Part shown: positions 41,613-53,499 of the stretch, piece after piece
Layout of the letters: each line of letters begins with the position of its first letter
How positions within the stretch are numbered: the stretch's first letter is position 1
Source of the DNA: Galeopsis tetrahit
Taxonomy: Eukaryota > Streptophyta > Magnoliopsida > Lamiales > Lamiaceae
NCBI GenBank assembly: GCA_963675135.1
Contig: OY776126.1
Span: 26,415,195-26,479,194, forward strand
Length of the DNA stretch: 64,000 nucleotides
Reading direction: 5' to 3'
Notes under the pieces: model-generated
The model's database searches: none
Seen by the model: only the letters and a program-made list of their open reading frames with translations
Told to the model about the DNA's origin: nothing
Translations under genes and position numbers: made by a program

Positions 41613-44458
41613 ATGGAGGTTGGTGGTGGCTCCGGTGGTGGTTCTCCGCCGTTGGACGGTGGCGCCGCCAGATCCGACGATGCCGATGACCGAGCTTTAG
41701 CCTTAGTGGATAGGATATCCTCTTCGGATTCTAGGATCTATTCCCCCGAACCTTTCCGCACGAGTGTTCGCCATATTAGACCGGGGGTGGTCGTCGACCT
41801 AGAAGAATCCTCTGAAAGTGATAGGAAAGATGCCGGCAACGATGCCGAGGAAGATGATGATGAGACCGACTCTGATCTGCGCGATCAGAGCCTAGATAGG
41901 GGGGTGGGCGAACAGATCGACCCTGCTCGAGTCGAGGAGACTCTATCGAGCAGCCTCCGCGAGGACCATGACGAAGTTGTTCGCTATGCGGCGAGCATAA
42001 AAGATATTTTGAGTGGTCTAGAGGAGTTGGATGGCGATGAACTCTCAAGGGAAACATTTTATGAATATTACCGTGACTACCCGCCGAGGGAGGTTCTTCG
42101 CCCGTTCCGAACAGCCTCTGAAACAATGTACGCGGCCTGCGAGTATGCGAACAGTGTCTCCTCGGCCCAATTGGAAAACTCTCACAAGAAGTACCAATTG
42201 CCCGCCGATGTCTGCTTCTTCGTTCCTCGTGCCGACGAGAGGGCCGACCAGCCGCCAGAGGGGATGGTCGCCGTCAACATAGGCATGATGGAGGTAGGGC
42301 TAAGGTTCCCCCTGCACCCCGGTGTTACAAACTTCTTACGCTTCCTGGGGGTGGCCCCTTCTCAGATATTGCCGAATGGTTGGTCGAATCTGATCGGGAT
42401 CCTCACCCTGTTCGGCCTGATTGCTGCCGAGAATGGTTGTCGGAACACCTGGCTGAGCCCTAAAGAAATCAATTACTTACTTCAAGCGGTCGAGGTCGGC
42501 AAAACAGTGGGCTACGGTTTTTACTATGTAAAAAGCTGTGATAACATCAAATTGGTCGAAGGGGTCCCCAACAAGATCCGGGACTGGAAAACCAACTGGT
42601 GGTGGGTGGCCAGTGACTGGAAAAGTGCGGCCAGGCCAGACGGATCACCTGAACGCCTTCCCATTGCCACTGAATATCAGAGAATTCGTGGTAAGTTTTT
42701 TAAATTCTGCTCGTTCTTGTCTATACTGAATAACTCCTCGATCTTGTAGGTGAACTTGCTCGCACGAGGACTGACGAGCACCGTCTTACTACCCTCTTCC
42801 ACTATCATATTTGTTGTGCGCTTAATCGTCGCTACTTGGAAAGGTCCTGCCGCTTTTTGAACCGGGAGTGTATGCGCGAGCAGGCAGGTATTAGAGTACC
42901 TCCCCACCACATCACTCGAGAGTTTCCTCCAGGTATTAGAAATATTATCAAGTCTTTTTGCAAACAAATCCTTCTCTTTGTAATACTGATCTTTTGTTCT
43001 TTTAGTAGTGGTTCCCACCAAAGTTATCACTTACCTCCCACCGACCCTCGACCTTGACCGAATCATGTCGAGCAAGATGCTTCGAGCGGCGAGAGCTCTT
43101 CGCGAGCGTCAGATCGTTGACGGCTCGGGCAAGAGAAAGAAACCGGAGTTCACGCCGGCGCCTCCGAAGAAAGCTGCCAAGCAACCCAGAGAGGGCACTG
43201 CTCGCCCAAACGCTGCCGAGCGGTAGCTAGGGCCGAGCGTCGAGGGGAACGTCTCGTCGACGAGATCCCTGCCGAGGGGCAGCTCACCCCCAATACTGGT
43301 CGTACCACCACTAAGGCCATCTCCCTCTCGCCGAAGCACGAGGGCGCGAGAGGTCGCTGGGAGTTCGTCCGCCGGACAAAGGGCCCCTGGTGATAAAACT
43401 CTTCTCGGCTGGGACGCCGAGAGGTTTGCTAAGTAAGTTCTCTGAGAAAAACGCCTTTGAATAATTTCTAAGTATCTTTTCTAAACTCTTTCTTCTAAAC
43501 CAGGCTTGTCGAGCACCCGGTTGTTGAACCGTTCAACGAGGAACTTCTCGGATTCTACCGCTCGCGGGATCCGCTCGTCGAGGAGGTGTATCCGCAGCCC
43601 TTGGTCAGGGCCATGAGGCACATGCCCCGCTCGTTGACCACGAACTTTGTCGACGAGGTCGACAACCAAAATTCGTTGGAGAATGCCAGACAGGTTGCCA
43701 TTGAGATTAGTCGTGCCTCCTTTGCTGCCGAAAAGCTTTGCATGCAAATCTATGATAATCGCAAGATCAGCGATGAGCGGAGCGTGAAGCTTGCTCGCCT
43801 GGCGAGGGATAAAGCGGGCGTGGACAGGCAGTTGGCTGCCTCGGAGGAGAAAGTGGTCGACCTTGAGACCAAACTGGCCGAATTTGAGGCCCAGCTTGAG
43901 GTCGTCCGGAAGAAAGATCAGGAGGATCTTCAAGTAATTGAAGATCTCCGTGCTCGCCTCAATGCTGCCGAGAACGAGCTAAAACAGAAAACTGTCGAGG
44001 TGGGCATTCTTCATAACAATGCTACGACTGCAGAGGAAAATTTAGCCAAACTTAGGCAAGAGCTGGTCGCCGTAACCTATGAGAGGGATGAAAGGAATGA
44101 TGTCGCCGCAAGTGCGGCTATTCTATCAATCGCCCTCACCGCCCATGAGCTTGTTCACAAACTCAAAGAGGCTCAACCAGAAGTGGACGTCACTATGCTC
44201 GGCGGCGTCATAGACGACCTCCTCATGGATGAAAGTCCTAAAGCTGAATCAAGTTTGCCCCTGCTCCCTCTTATGCAAATGGGACTCCAGTTTCCTCGGC
44301 TCTTGGGTGTTCCAGTGTTTTTTGGCAACCCGCCTGTTGATGGGGAGGGGGCTGGTGGCGAGCAGAATGCTCCTGCGGACGAGGAAGAGGCTCTTGCCGA
44401 GGTGGTGGCTGCGGACGAGGAAGGGGCTCCTGCTGAGAGGAATGCCACAGAGACTTAG
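41613..44458 (+). pseudogene. Putative gypsy-type transposase (PF04195-like) gene, decayed
   Basis: ATG 41613 opens a glycine/acidic N terminus. A conserved region follows (FPLHPGVTNFLRFLGVAPSQ, GWSNLIGIL, then YYVKSCDNIKLVEG and NWWWVASDW), as in the plant 'putative gypsy type transposon' family. Likely exons are 41613-42690, 42750-42932, 43006-43432 and 43503-44458, with GT-AG introns. Exon 3 shows a TAG at 43224 and needs frame changes near 43225 and 43385, so the copy is probably dead. The last exon encodes a long coiled coil (about 43660-44140) and an A/E-rich tail. These genes are carried by LTR-type or other transposons; their function is unproven. Confidence 0.65.
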
Positions 44459-44679
44459 ATCTCTTTTTTTTTCTTTTTTATTTAGAACTGCTCGGCCATT
44501 AAGGCCTTTTTTGTAATTTCAGCCTTTTAAGGCTTTTCAATGAATGAAACTTTTGCTTATAAGCAGTTTGATTTCAATTTGTGTTATGATAATTTTTTGC
44601 AAGTTCTTTTAATAAATACTTCTTATTTTTCTTTCATTGGTTTGCGTTTGACGTTGTTATTTTGCAAGCATCTTTTAAA
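44459..44679 (+). other. 3' flank of the gypsy-type transposase gene
   Basis: A T-rich stretch, then GGCCATTAAGGCCTTTT and AGCCTTTTAAGGCTTTTC, short palindromes that could act in 3'-end formation. No frame is present. Confidence 0.4.
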
Positions 44680-45115
44680 AAAGAGTGCTCGTCCTTCCTT
44701 TGTGAGACTCTAAAAAAGTGTGCTCGTCTTCCTTTTGCGAGACTCTAAGAAAGAGTGCTCGTCTTCCCTTTGCGAGTCTCTAAGAAAGAGTGCTCGTCCT
44801 TCCTTTGCGAGACTCTAAAAAAGAGTGCTCGTCTTCCTTTTGCGAGACTCTAAGAAAGAATGCTCGTCTTTCCTTTGCGAGACTCTAAGAAAGAGTGCTC
44901 GTCTTTCCTTTTGCGAGACTCTAAGAAAGAGTGCTCGTCTTTCCGTTTGCGAGTCTCTAAGAAAGAGTGCTCGTCTTTCCTTTTGCGAGACTCTAAGAAA
45001 GAGTGCTCGTCTATTAGAGTTAACCATTCGTCGGTTGAACTCTGTTTGATAGGTAGTGATCGTCTTCGCCACTACCTTGCGAGCATCTTTAAACAAGAGT
45101 GCTCGTCTTTTAATT
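44680..45115 (+). repeat. Tandem array of ~35-bp GTGCTCGTCTT units
   Basis: About ten head-to-tail copies of a unit containing AGTGCTCGTCTTTCC, TTTGCGAGACTC and TAAGAAAG, with spacing of 34-36 bases from about 44685 to 45010, plus a stray copy near 45090. Unit edges vary slightly. The array produces meaningless open frames on both strands. Confidence 0.88.
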
Positions 45116-45389
45116 ATGTTTAGATTTGTTAATTTAGGAATATGTTAATTTAGAAATATTTTTAATGTAGGTGATGCATGTTTCAATCAATTGTTTAAAT
45201 TATTAGTTAATTAGATGGTTCGACGGTGGTATCACGTTGTAATTAGGTTATATATATATTGTTTTGATTTAAATTAGGAATATGTTGATTAAATTAGGAA
45301 TATGATATATTAGTAAAAATTTTAAATTAGCAATATGTTCATTAAATTGATAATTAGTAAAATTATGTATTTTTTATTGATTGAAACAG

Positions 45390-47055
45390 ATGAGTGAACA
45401 AGTACCGAACCAGGGTTCGGGTTCACGTCGTAGGTCGTCACTTTGGTCACGTGCAAGGAGGTCTCGGGATGAATCAGTTCCTGTGACGGCTCCTCCTCCT
45501 CCTCCTGTGGCAGTGTCGCCGCCGCCGCCGACTACGATGTCGGTTGGTTCGTCATCCTCTTCTCGTCAGCATCTTGTTCGAGACAAAAGGAAAGTCATTG
45601 ACATCGTTTCAGGAGCGTAAGTCAATAATTCTAATGTTTGATGAGATTCAATAACGATTAACTTTATTTATTTATTTATAATGTGTTAGTTTATAAATTT
45701 GTTAATAATTTTACAGGTTGGTGCCCGGTAATGAGGTGTCCAGGATGTGCACAAAATCCTTTAAGGATTGCAAGATTTCTAAGGGTGCTATCACTTGGTC
45801 GAAGGTGCCACAATCTAAAAAGGATGATTATTTCGAGGAGTTCCAGGTATATAATTACAATATTTAAAGTTTATTAAATAACTAATTATTCATATTATTT
45901 GATAAATATGTTGAATATTTATTTGTATAGAAAAAGGCCCGTTGGGATACGACGATCTACTCGGACGCCGCTATTTACGAGAAGTGGTACAATCTTTGTT
46001 CTACTCGGTACACGAACATGATGTACGACTGGAGAACGGCCTGGCGTGATGAAGACAAAAATCTTGTTCTGGGGAAAGACGAGGATGGTGTTGACCTGTG
46101 GGAGTCGTTGGTTGAGAAGTGGATGGACCAGGCTTACCAAGACAAGTGTGACAAAGCTCGGGCCAACCGCAGAACCGACGTTGGAGGCGGGATGGCAGTT
46201 CATCGGGGGGGAGCTCGGTCCGTCCTCGAGCAATCACTTGCTATCGTAAGTTTTCATTAATTTTTAAAAATTAAATAATTATAGTTAATTATTTTATATT
46301 AGTTATCTAAATTAATTTGTATATGTTTATTTGATACGTAATAGGAGCGGGAGACTGGACGTCCACACACCCACTTGGATCGGATGAGTCTTCTTCATCC
46401 GTTTAATACCGATACACAGACGTCCACCTACGGGCGCACTACTGACCTCCACGTAAGTTTAACTAAATTTATGTATTAATTACATTATATATATATATAT
46501 ATAGATAATTAAATTAATTTTAATTTTTTAATTATGTAGTTGAGCGTCCGACAGAGGATTGAAGAGGCTGAGACGCAAGCCACCGCCACGACTACTGCTG
46601 AATCCGGAAGCAGCGGTACCCCTCCGGTTGTTGACGTGGACCAGTGTTACCTTGACGTTGCCCCGACCTCCAAGGGAAGGGTCCTTGGCCTTGGTGGGAT
46701 GAGCAGCGCCGTGAGGACACCAAGTGGTCGGTCGGCCCGGAGTGCATCGCAGCCGTCCGTATCCTCCACTGCCGTCCCGGATCCGAACGTCATGGCAACG
46801 TTCGAGAACTACTTCCGCCTCTGGAGTACCAATGCGGGTCGGACGTTGGGGATGTCTGCTGAGCAGATCGAGGCCATCTATCAACAGACGATGGGGCAAC
46901 CACCGCCAGCTCCAGCACCAGCTCCAGCTCCAGATCAAGCTGCAGGTCAAGATGCAGGTCAGGCCGACGGTGGCAACGTCAACTTGAATGATGATATGGA
47001 TCAATATTTTAACTTTCCCGGCACTGGCAACTATCCTGGCAACTATCCTGGTTGA
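45390..47055 (+). CDS. Plant transposase Ptta/En/Spm-type protein (PF03004-like)
   Basis: Five exons with GT-AG borders: 45390-45616, 45717-45846, 45931-46245, 46345-46452 and 46540-47055. The exons join in phase to 1,296 bases (431 residues). An acceptor sits right before the ATG, so a leader intron is likely. The N terminus is S/R/P-rich. The core (KKARWDTTIYSDAAIYEKWY, then RYTNMMYDWR and W--LVEKWMD) matches the En/Spm-associated family. The C terminus has a QPPPAPAPAPAP run and NYPGNYPG. In En/Spm the partner gene binds subterminal repeats; such a role here is inferred. It is apparently intact. Confidence 0.75.
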
Positions 47056-47363
47056 ACAATTTGAACAATTTAATTTTGTGTTGAACTAATTTATTTTTTT
47101 GTTGAACTTATTTAATTTTCTGTTGAACTTATTTATCTTTATGTATATATTTATGTTTATGTTGAAAAATATGTTGAACTATATATTGCAGTTTATTTGT
47201 GTAGTTTATTGGTGTATAGATGAAAATAGGGTGCATTCATTTGTTTCATTGAGTACAAAATAATCTCATTTAGAGTGCATTCTAGATATAGATTTAAACC
47301 ACTTGAAGAGTGCATTTTAGTACAAATTAAAATAGCCTCATATAGAGTGCATTATACATATAT
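47056..47363. other. Intergenic, between convergent CACTA genes
   Basis: AT-rich, with short repeats of TTGAAC-TTATTTAA (47056-47130) and GAGTGCATT- units at about 47228, 47272, 47308 and 47346. Nothing coding. Confidence 0.5.
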
Positions 47364-47747
47364 TTAACCAAACCACTTAAAGGTGGTAGATGCAACCATG
47401 ACAACTAGCACAATCAAAATGATTTTGTTCACTTTGATTAAATCCTTGATTTCTTCAGCCAAATTCTTGATCTCTGTAACCAATTTCTTCATCTCTTGAG
47501 TCATTTTCTTCATGTCTTCAGTTTCTTGGTCACTTTGATTAGATCCTTGATTCTTGTCAACAACACACTTTTCTAGAGTATCAGCCCATACAAAGAAATC
47601 ACATCCACCACCATCACTTTGGGAGTCAGGACAATTATGAAATATCCTCCCTTTACTTCTAGGTTGTTTAGAAGCATATGTACGACATGCCTTTCCACAA
47701 TAACAAACAAGGCCTTGCTGAAATCGAATAGAAGATGAAGAAGACAT
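47364..47747 (-). CDS. GRF-type zinc-finger protein with C-terminal membrane segment
   Basis: 127 codons from ATG 47747. The N-terminal GRF zinc finger (CYCGKACRTYASKQP, then GRIFHNCP and GGCDFFVW) has the C-C-C-C ligands and the aromatic ending typical of plant GRF domains. A charged helix at about 70-105 (KKMTQEMKKLVTEIKNLAEE) is likely a coiled coil. A hydrophobic IILIVLVVMVAST segment follows near the end. GRF fingers bind single-stranded nucleic acids in other proteins. It lies on the opposite strand between the two transposase genes. It may be a passenger gene or a regular partner; no defect is visible. Confidence 0.7.
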   Translation of the reverse strand: MSSSSSIRFQQGLVCYCGKACRTYASKQPRSKGRIFHNCPDSQSDGGGCDFFVWADTLEKCVVDKNQGSNQSDQETEDMKKMTQEMKKLVTEIKNLAEEIKDLIKVNKIILIVLVVMVASTTFKWFG

Positions 47748-47867
47748 GATATTTCTTTGCAAAATAGAAAAAATTGAATATGGTGTGTGTGAGCTTTGTG
47801 TTGTTGCTATATATACAAAAAATTGAATTAATTAATAAAAAAATAATAATAATAACACGCCAAATGC

Positions 47868-48110
47868 CGACGGAATTAAGTTTCCGTCGGAATTCACCAT
47901 TTGATAAATGCCGACGGATAATCCGTCGGCATTTATCTTGACTGACGGAAATTTTGGGCGGTGAAATGCCGACGGAATTAAGTTTCCGTCGAAATTCACC
48001 ATTTGATAAATGCCGACGGATAATCCGTCGGCATTTATCTTGACTGACGGAAATTTTGGGCGGTGAAATGCCGACGGAAAGATAAGTCCGTCGGCATTTC
48101 CGTCGGGAAA
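47868..48110. repeat. Internal palindromic CCGACGGA repeats
   Basis: Two nearly identical direct units of about 110 bases (47868-47975 and 47976-48085), each with TGCCGACGGA and TCCGTCGGCA palindromes and TTGACTGACGG. They are the same motif type as the right subterminal region, but lie inside the element, upstream of the TNP2-type gene. Confidence 0.8.
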
Positions 48111-48368
48111 TTCCTAAAACTTTCTTTTTTTCAACTTCACTTTCGTATTGCAAATTTACACCAAAACTTTCTACTGCCTAATTTTTTTATGCTCATGCTC
48201 GGGTATTCAGAAACATCAAATTACGGTACATTTTCTACCATTTTTAATTTACTCTATATATAAAATTCAATATAATGTAATTACATGTTTTATATATATC
48301 ATAAGTTTTGTTTGAATTTATTATAAGTTTAGTTTAGTAATGTGTTGCTCCACTTAAATGTTTAGCAG

Positions 48369-51300
48369 ATGGATTTGCCTGACCGTCGTTGGATGTATTG
48401 TACTCCTAGAATGATTAGAGGAAATGTGAATGTGGAATTTTATAATGAACTCGTGTTATTTGTTGAATTTGCAAAAAGCCAGCCACATTACATGAGTGGA
48501 AATTGCATTAGGTGTCTGTGTAATGCTAAGAAATGTCAGAATAAGCAATATAAAGAGATTGATGAGGTCCTAGTGCATATTGTGAAGAATGGTTTCGTTG
48601 ATAATTATTATAATTGGACTAGTCATGGCGAAACACGTTGGCCTTATAGATTTGATGAAGTGTTTTACTATTACACTGCTGGAATCTATCAAGAAGAAGC
48701 AAATTTCGATCATGTTGGCACTAGTAACGAGGTAGAACAACGGTTTGGGGACGAAGAACAACAGTTTGGGGACGAAGAACAACAGTTTGGGGACGAAGAA
48801 CAACAGTTTGGGGACGAAGAACCGAATATGTATCAAACAATGATCAGGGAAGCTGGTTTTTCAAACATGGAAGAGGAGCCGACGAATGAGGCATTTCGGT
48901 TTTATGAGATGCTCAAATTAGTCGAAGAAGATTTATATCCGGGTTGTGAATCTCACTCACAGTTGTCATTTAATGCACGACTCATGAACATTAAGACCGA
49001 GAACAAGCTTTCTAACAGGGCATATGAGCAAGTGACACAGTTATGCAGTGAAATTTGTCCTCAAAATAATAAGGTGCCTACGACGTTTCATCAAAGCAAA
49101 CAAATGTTGAAGAATGTTGGTTTGCCGGTTGAGAAGATTGATTGTTGTGTGAATAGTTGCATGTTATATTGGGGTGACGAAGATAGCAGTCTGAATATGT
49201 GTAGATTGTGTGGCCATCCCCGGTACAAAGAGGCACGTCGAAAGGGACCTGGTGGTCAATCGAAGAAGACAAAGAAGAAAGTGCCATATAAGAAGATGTA
49301 CTACCTTCCTATCATTCCCCGTTTGATGAGATTATATCAATCAAGTGCCACTGCACAACACATGACGTGGCATGCTACAGATTCCTCTTCGGCTGAGTCG
49401 AGGGAGATGCGACATCCGGCAGACTCAGAGGCCTGGAAACATCTTGACAACGTGTTTCCAAATTTTGGTTGTGAACCGAGGAATGTGAGATTAGGTTTGT
49501 GTACTGATGGTTTTGCACCGTTTGGGATGCATGGGAAGCAGTATTCTTTGTGGCCGGTGATACTGACTCCATATAATCTTCCTCCGTGGATGTGCATGAA
49601 ACCTCAAACAATGTTTCTGACTGTATTGGTGCCTGGACCAACGAATCCAAAGGACAAACTAGATGTTTATCTCCAACCTCTTATAAAAGACTTGATCTTC
49701 TTATGGGAGAATGGAGTCCAAACATACGATGTTTTTAGAAAGCAGAACTTCACGATGCGTGCTGCTCTTTTATGGACCATTAGCGACTTTCCTGCATATG
49801 GTATGTTGTCCGGGTGGAGTACGGCCGGAAAGAAAGCATGTCCGTATTGTATGGAGAATTCTGAAGCTTTCAGTCTCCCGGTGAGTAGAAAAGTTTCATG
49901 GTTCGATAATCACCGTAGGTTCTTACCTCAAGGTCACCCGTTTCGAAAAAATAAGAAGAACTTCGTAAAAAACAGAGCAGTCACAAACAATCGACCTCCA
50001 CTACGAGATGGTATTTTATACATTTATTTAATAATCGAGTACTAAACGTATATTTATTTATTGCTTTTAGTGTCACTTATAATTTACTCTCCGTACATGA
50101 CGTAGGTTGTTATATGAGGTTCAAGTGACGGGGTTGAAAAAAAGTACTGAGGAAAATGCAGCGGAACACAACAGAGGAATTGAGGGTGGTTGGAACAAAA
50201 GGAGTATTTTTTGGGACTTACCATACTGGAGTTCACTATTGATACGACACAATTTGGATGTGATGCACATTGAAAAGAATGTGTTTGACAATGTGTTCCA
50301 CACAATCATGAACACGGAAGGCAAGACGAAAGACACTCCAAAGTCTCGGGAGGATTTGGACACTCTTTGTCGCCGTCCAGAGTTGAAAAAGGATGAGCGT
50401 ACAGGTAAATTTCCAAAGGCTAGCTACACACTGGATAAGCCACAAAAACAAAGATTGTGTAGGTGGATAAAGGAGTTGAACTTTCCGGACGGCTACGTGT
50501 CGAACTTGAGTCGATGCGTAGACACAACAACGGGTAAGGTTGCAAGGATGAAGAGTCATGATTGTCATGTATTTATGCAACGCTTGATACCGATTGCGTT
50601 CCGAGAACTTCTTCCTCTCAATGTGTGGAGGGCTATCACTGAATTAAGTCTATTTTTTAGAGATTTAACGGCTACAACGATCACGATCGATGATATGATT
50701 CGTTTAGATGAAGACATTCCAGTGATTTTGTGTAAGTTGGAACAAATTTTTCCACCTAGCTTCTTTAACTCGATGGAACACTTACCCGTTCACTTAGCGT
50801 ATGAAGCGAGAATTTGTGGTCCGGTGCAATACAGGTGGATGTACCCATTTTAAAGGTAAAATCTTACTTTTTTTATTTCATTACAATTACACATGCATTC
50901 ATATAAGTTTTATATATATATATATATATGTGTGTGTATATCAGGTATCTCCACAACTTGAAACGCAATGCTAAACAAAAGGCAAACGTTGAAGCATCGA
51001 TTGTGAATGCTTATTTGAATGAAGAGGTTGGCATGTTTTGTTCTTATTACTTTGAAGACCACGTCAACACAAAGTTAAGAAGTGCTCCACGTAACTTCGG
51101 TGGTACATCCGCTGACGATATCAGTGAAGAGGTCGATGGAATGCTCTCCATATTCAAGTCTAAGGGACGGCCAATAGGAAAACCCACTGAACGATATTGG
51201 GAGACGAACTCGGAGGCGGAAATAGCACAAACGTATGTGTTGTTGAATTGTGATGAAGTTCAGCCATACATTGAGTAAGTATTTCATATATAAATCGTCT

Positions 51301-52311
51301 ATTTAAATACCACTTCATTTATGTCATTTAATATTAACCAAGTTTTTGAATGTTGTGAATTAGGATGTACACTCAAGAACTACGACTTCATTTATGTTAT
51401 AGATGCTCGTATTCAACGTGAATTTTCCCGATGGTTCGAACGTTATGTGAGTACCATTTAATTAATTATGTTTTACGTAAATAAATTAATATTTATTTTA
51501 ATTAATTTTAAATTGAGCCGTATAGGGACGGGATAACGCTCTAGACAGTCGATTCTTACGAGATCTCAGCAAGGGACCACTACGTCGTGTAAAGACTTAC
51601 AACGGTTATATTGTGAAGGGCTACAGATTTCATACGTCTGGGTATGCATCGACAAAGGCAACTACCAACAGTGGCGTCTGCGTTAGCAGTGCGAATTACA
51701 ATGCAGATGCAAGTGATTACTTTGGGGTGTTACGGGAAGTCGTCGAAGTAGAATATCCAGGATATCCAACAAAGACTGTAGTGTTGTTCAAGTGTCATTG
51801 GTTTGATTCAGGCCATCTAGGAACAAGAATTCACCCGGAGTACAAGCTCGTTGATGTTAGTTCGAAAAGGGCGTATGTTGGGGATGATCCATTTGTATTT
51901 GCCCATCAAGTATCTCAAGTATACTACTGCACATATCCGGGAGCTCCACGTGGTTATGAATGGCACGCTGTTTGCAAAGTAAAGGCAAGGTCAATGGTAG
52001 AAGTCCCTAAAAAGGACAAAAATACTGAAGATGAATCTCCATTTCAAGCAGAAGAAATAGAGACTCCAACTGAAGTCTTTACGGGAGATTTCAATCTTTC
52101 TGTACCCTTGACGGTTGCAAATCCCCAATTAATCGAAATTGAAGGTGAAGAGGAGGGGGATGAAGAAGAGGATGAAGATGAGGATGAAGAGGAGAATGAA
52201 GAAGATGAGGATGAGGAGGAGGAGGAGGAGGAGGAGGAGGAAGATGAGGAGGAGGAGGAGGAGGAGGATAAGGACGAAGAGGAGGATGAAGACGATGAAG
52301 ATGAAAATTAA
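48369..52311 (+). pseudogene. TNP2-type CACTA transposase (PF13963/PF02992/PF13960/PF13952-like)
   Basis: The first exon (48369-50010) carries a transposase-associated domain (RWMYCTPRM, CIRCLCNAKKC) and the TNP2 core (LGLCTDGFAPFGMHGKQYSLWP, DFPAYGMLSGWSTAGKKACPYC). The exon from about 50106 carries the end of the core (HNLDVMHIEKNVFDN) and a DUF4218-like region. Then exons 50945-51275, about 51363-51447 and 51526-52311 (DUF4216-like, VLFKCHWFDS). A TAA at 50851-50853 replaces the glutamate expected in YPFER; the frame does not join cleanly at 50010/50106, and the 51363 exon is frame-shifted. It ends in a run of E and D (52140-52311). A four-unit QQFGDEE repeat lies at 48740-48820. Confidence 0.85.
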
Positions 52312-52544
52312 TTCAATTAATGTAATGTATTTATTTCTTATTTTATAAAAGTTATTTAATTATTTATCATTTAGGTACAAATTATAAAAATTAAATTTAC
52401 TATAAATATAAGTCACAACCAATATATATATTAATATATGTGGAAGAAATGAATTTTGTGATTTTTTAAAAAAATATTTTGGTAATTTAGTAGGTCTAGT
52501 ATATAGAAAAAATTGAATTATTTAAAAAAAAAAAAAAAAATCGC

Positions 52545-52635
52545 CAAAATGCTGACGGAATTAACTTTCCGTCGGTATTTACTTTTTGAAAAATACCGAC
52601 GGATTATCCGTCGGTATGTGTACATGCCGACGGAA
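52545..52635. repeat. CACTA palindromic repeat block, internal copy
   Basis: Resembles the start of the 47868 block in the same orientation (CGCCAAAATGCTGACGGAATTAA against CGCCAAATGCCGACGGAATTAA, both preceded by an A-rich run). It suggests a duplicated end or promoter module. Confidence 0.7.
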
Positions 52636-52639
52636 AAAA

Positions 52640-53127
52640 ACCCCTTATATAAAACCTCAACCTAGGGTTTTCTTTCCAAACTTTCCTCTTTACATTCCCC
52701 CCCACCTCGCCTCCGTCCACCACCTCGCCTCCCTCCACTCTTCGACAACTACCTCACCGGCCACTCCTCCGGCTGCGACAGCCTCCACCATGGCGGCACC
52801 GTAACATTCGCCACTCTCCGGCACCGTAACATTCGCCACTCTCCGGCACGCCGCCGGCACCGTCACCACCGGCGAAGCCGCCACCACCGTCGCCTCCCTC
52901 CACTCTTCGGCCCCATTTCCCCCCACCTCGCCTCCCTCCACTCTTCGGCCCCAATCCGAGAAGCACAAGGTTGAGTACGAGGTAATTTATTTATTTTTAA
53001 TTGTGATTTCGATTTACAACTCGATTTCAGGTTTCGGTTGAATTTTGAAGTTTTTATTCACTTTGATGTTGCAGGTTCATCGGTTAGTTGTGAATCGGGA
53101 TCCTAAATTTACCAACTTTGTGGAGGT
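52640..53127 (+). pseudogene. Possible captured host-gene 5' fragment
   Basis: A TATATAAAA box (about 52646) is followed by CTAGGGTTTTC, typical of plant mRNA leaders, and a C-rich leader. ATG 52791 gives only MAAP before TAA, but the same frame continues open through P/S/T-rich sequence to SEKHKVEYE. A GT donor follows at 52982, a TTGCAG acceptor near 53074, then VHRLVVNRDPKFTNFVE and another GT donor at 53128. The phases agree. A 25-base duplication (52795-52845) and the early stop suggest decay. I do not recognise the protein. It resembles gene capture by a DNA transposon. Confidence 0.5.
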
Positions 53128-53485
53128 AATGATATCAAATGTGTCTATAGATCTTGAAGGGGGTATTGGGATATGAATTTTGGATCCTAATTGTATGTGT
53201 TGCATATATCATTTTTGTTTTCTTCTTCAATCTTCGGAAAGGAAGCTTAATTGTTCGTATTCTGCTAAAAAAAATGGTAATCGTTTAGCATAATCTAATA
53301 CAAGTTTTGATGCTTTGGTTATGCAGGTAAGTTATAAGCACTCTATGTTAGTGGAGTATGTTTTTTGTATTACTCTATGCTGACAATGCTGTGATGAATT
53401 TTTTGATAACAATTTGGTTAATAATTATTCTGGTCGGAAAATGAAATTCTGGTCGGGGCCTCCCCGGCCACCCATATTTTTTTTA
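53128..53485. other. Non-coding sequence inside the CACTA right arm
   Basis: Probably continues the intron of the captured fragment. AT-rich, with no exon that I can identify. Confidence 0.4.
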
Positions 53486-53499
53486 TTAATATTTTGTTT

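Noticed and set aside
44680..45010. Possible CRISPR-like array
   Set aside because: The units are contiguous tandem copies without unique spacers, in a plant genome.
44815..45096. Overlapping open frames on both strands
   Set aside because: They only reflect the periodic 35-bp array and have no coding character.
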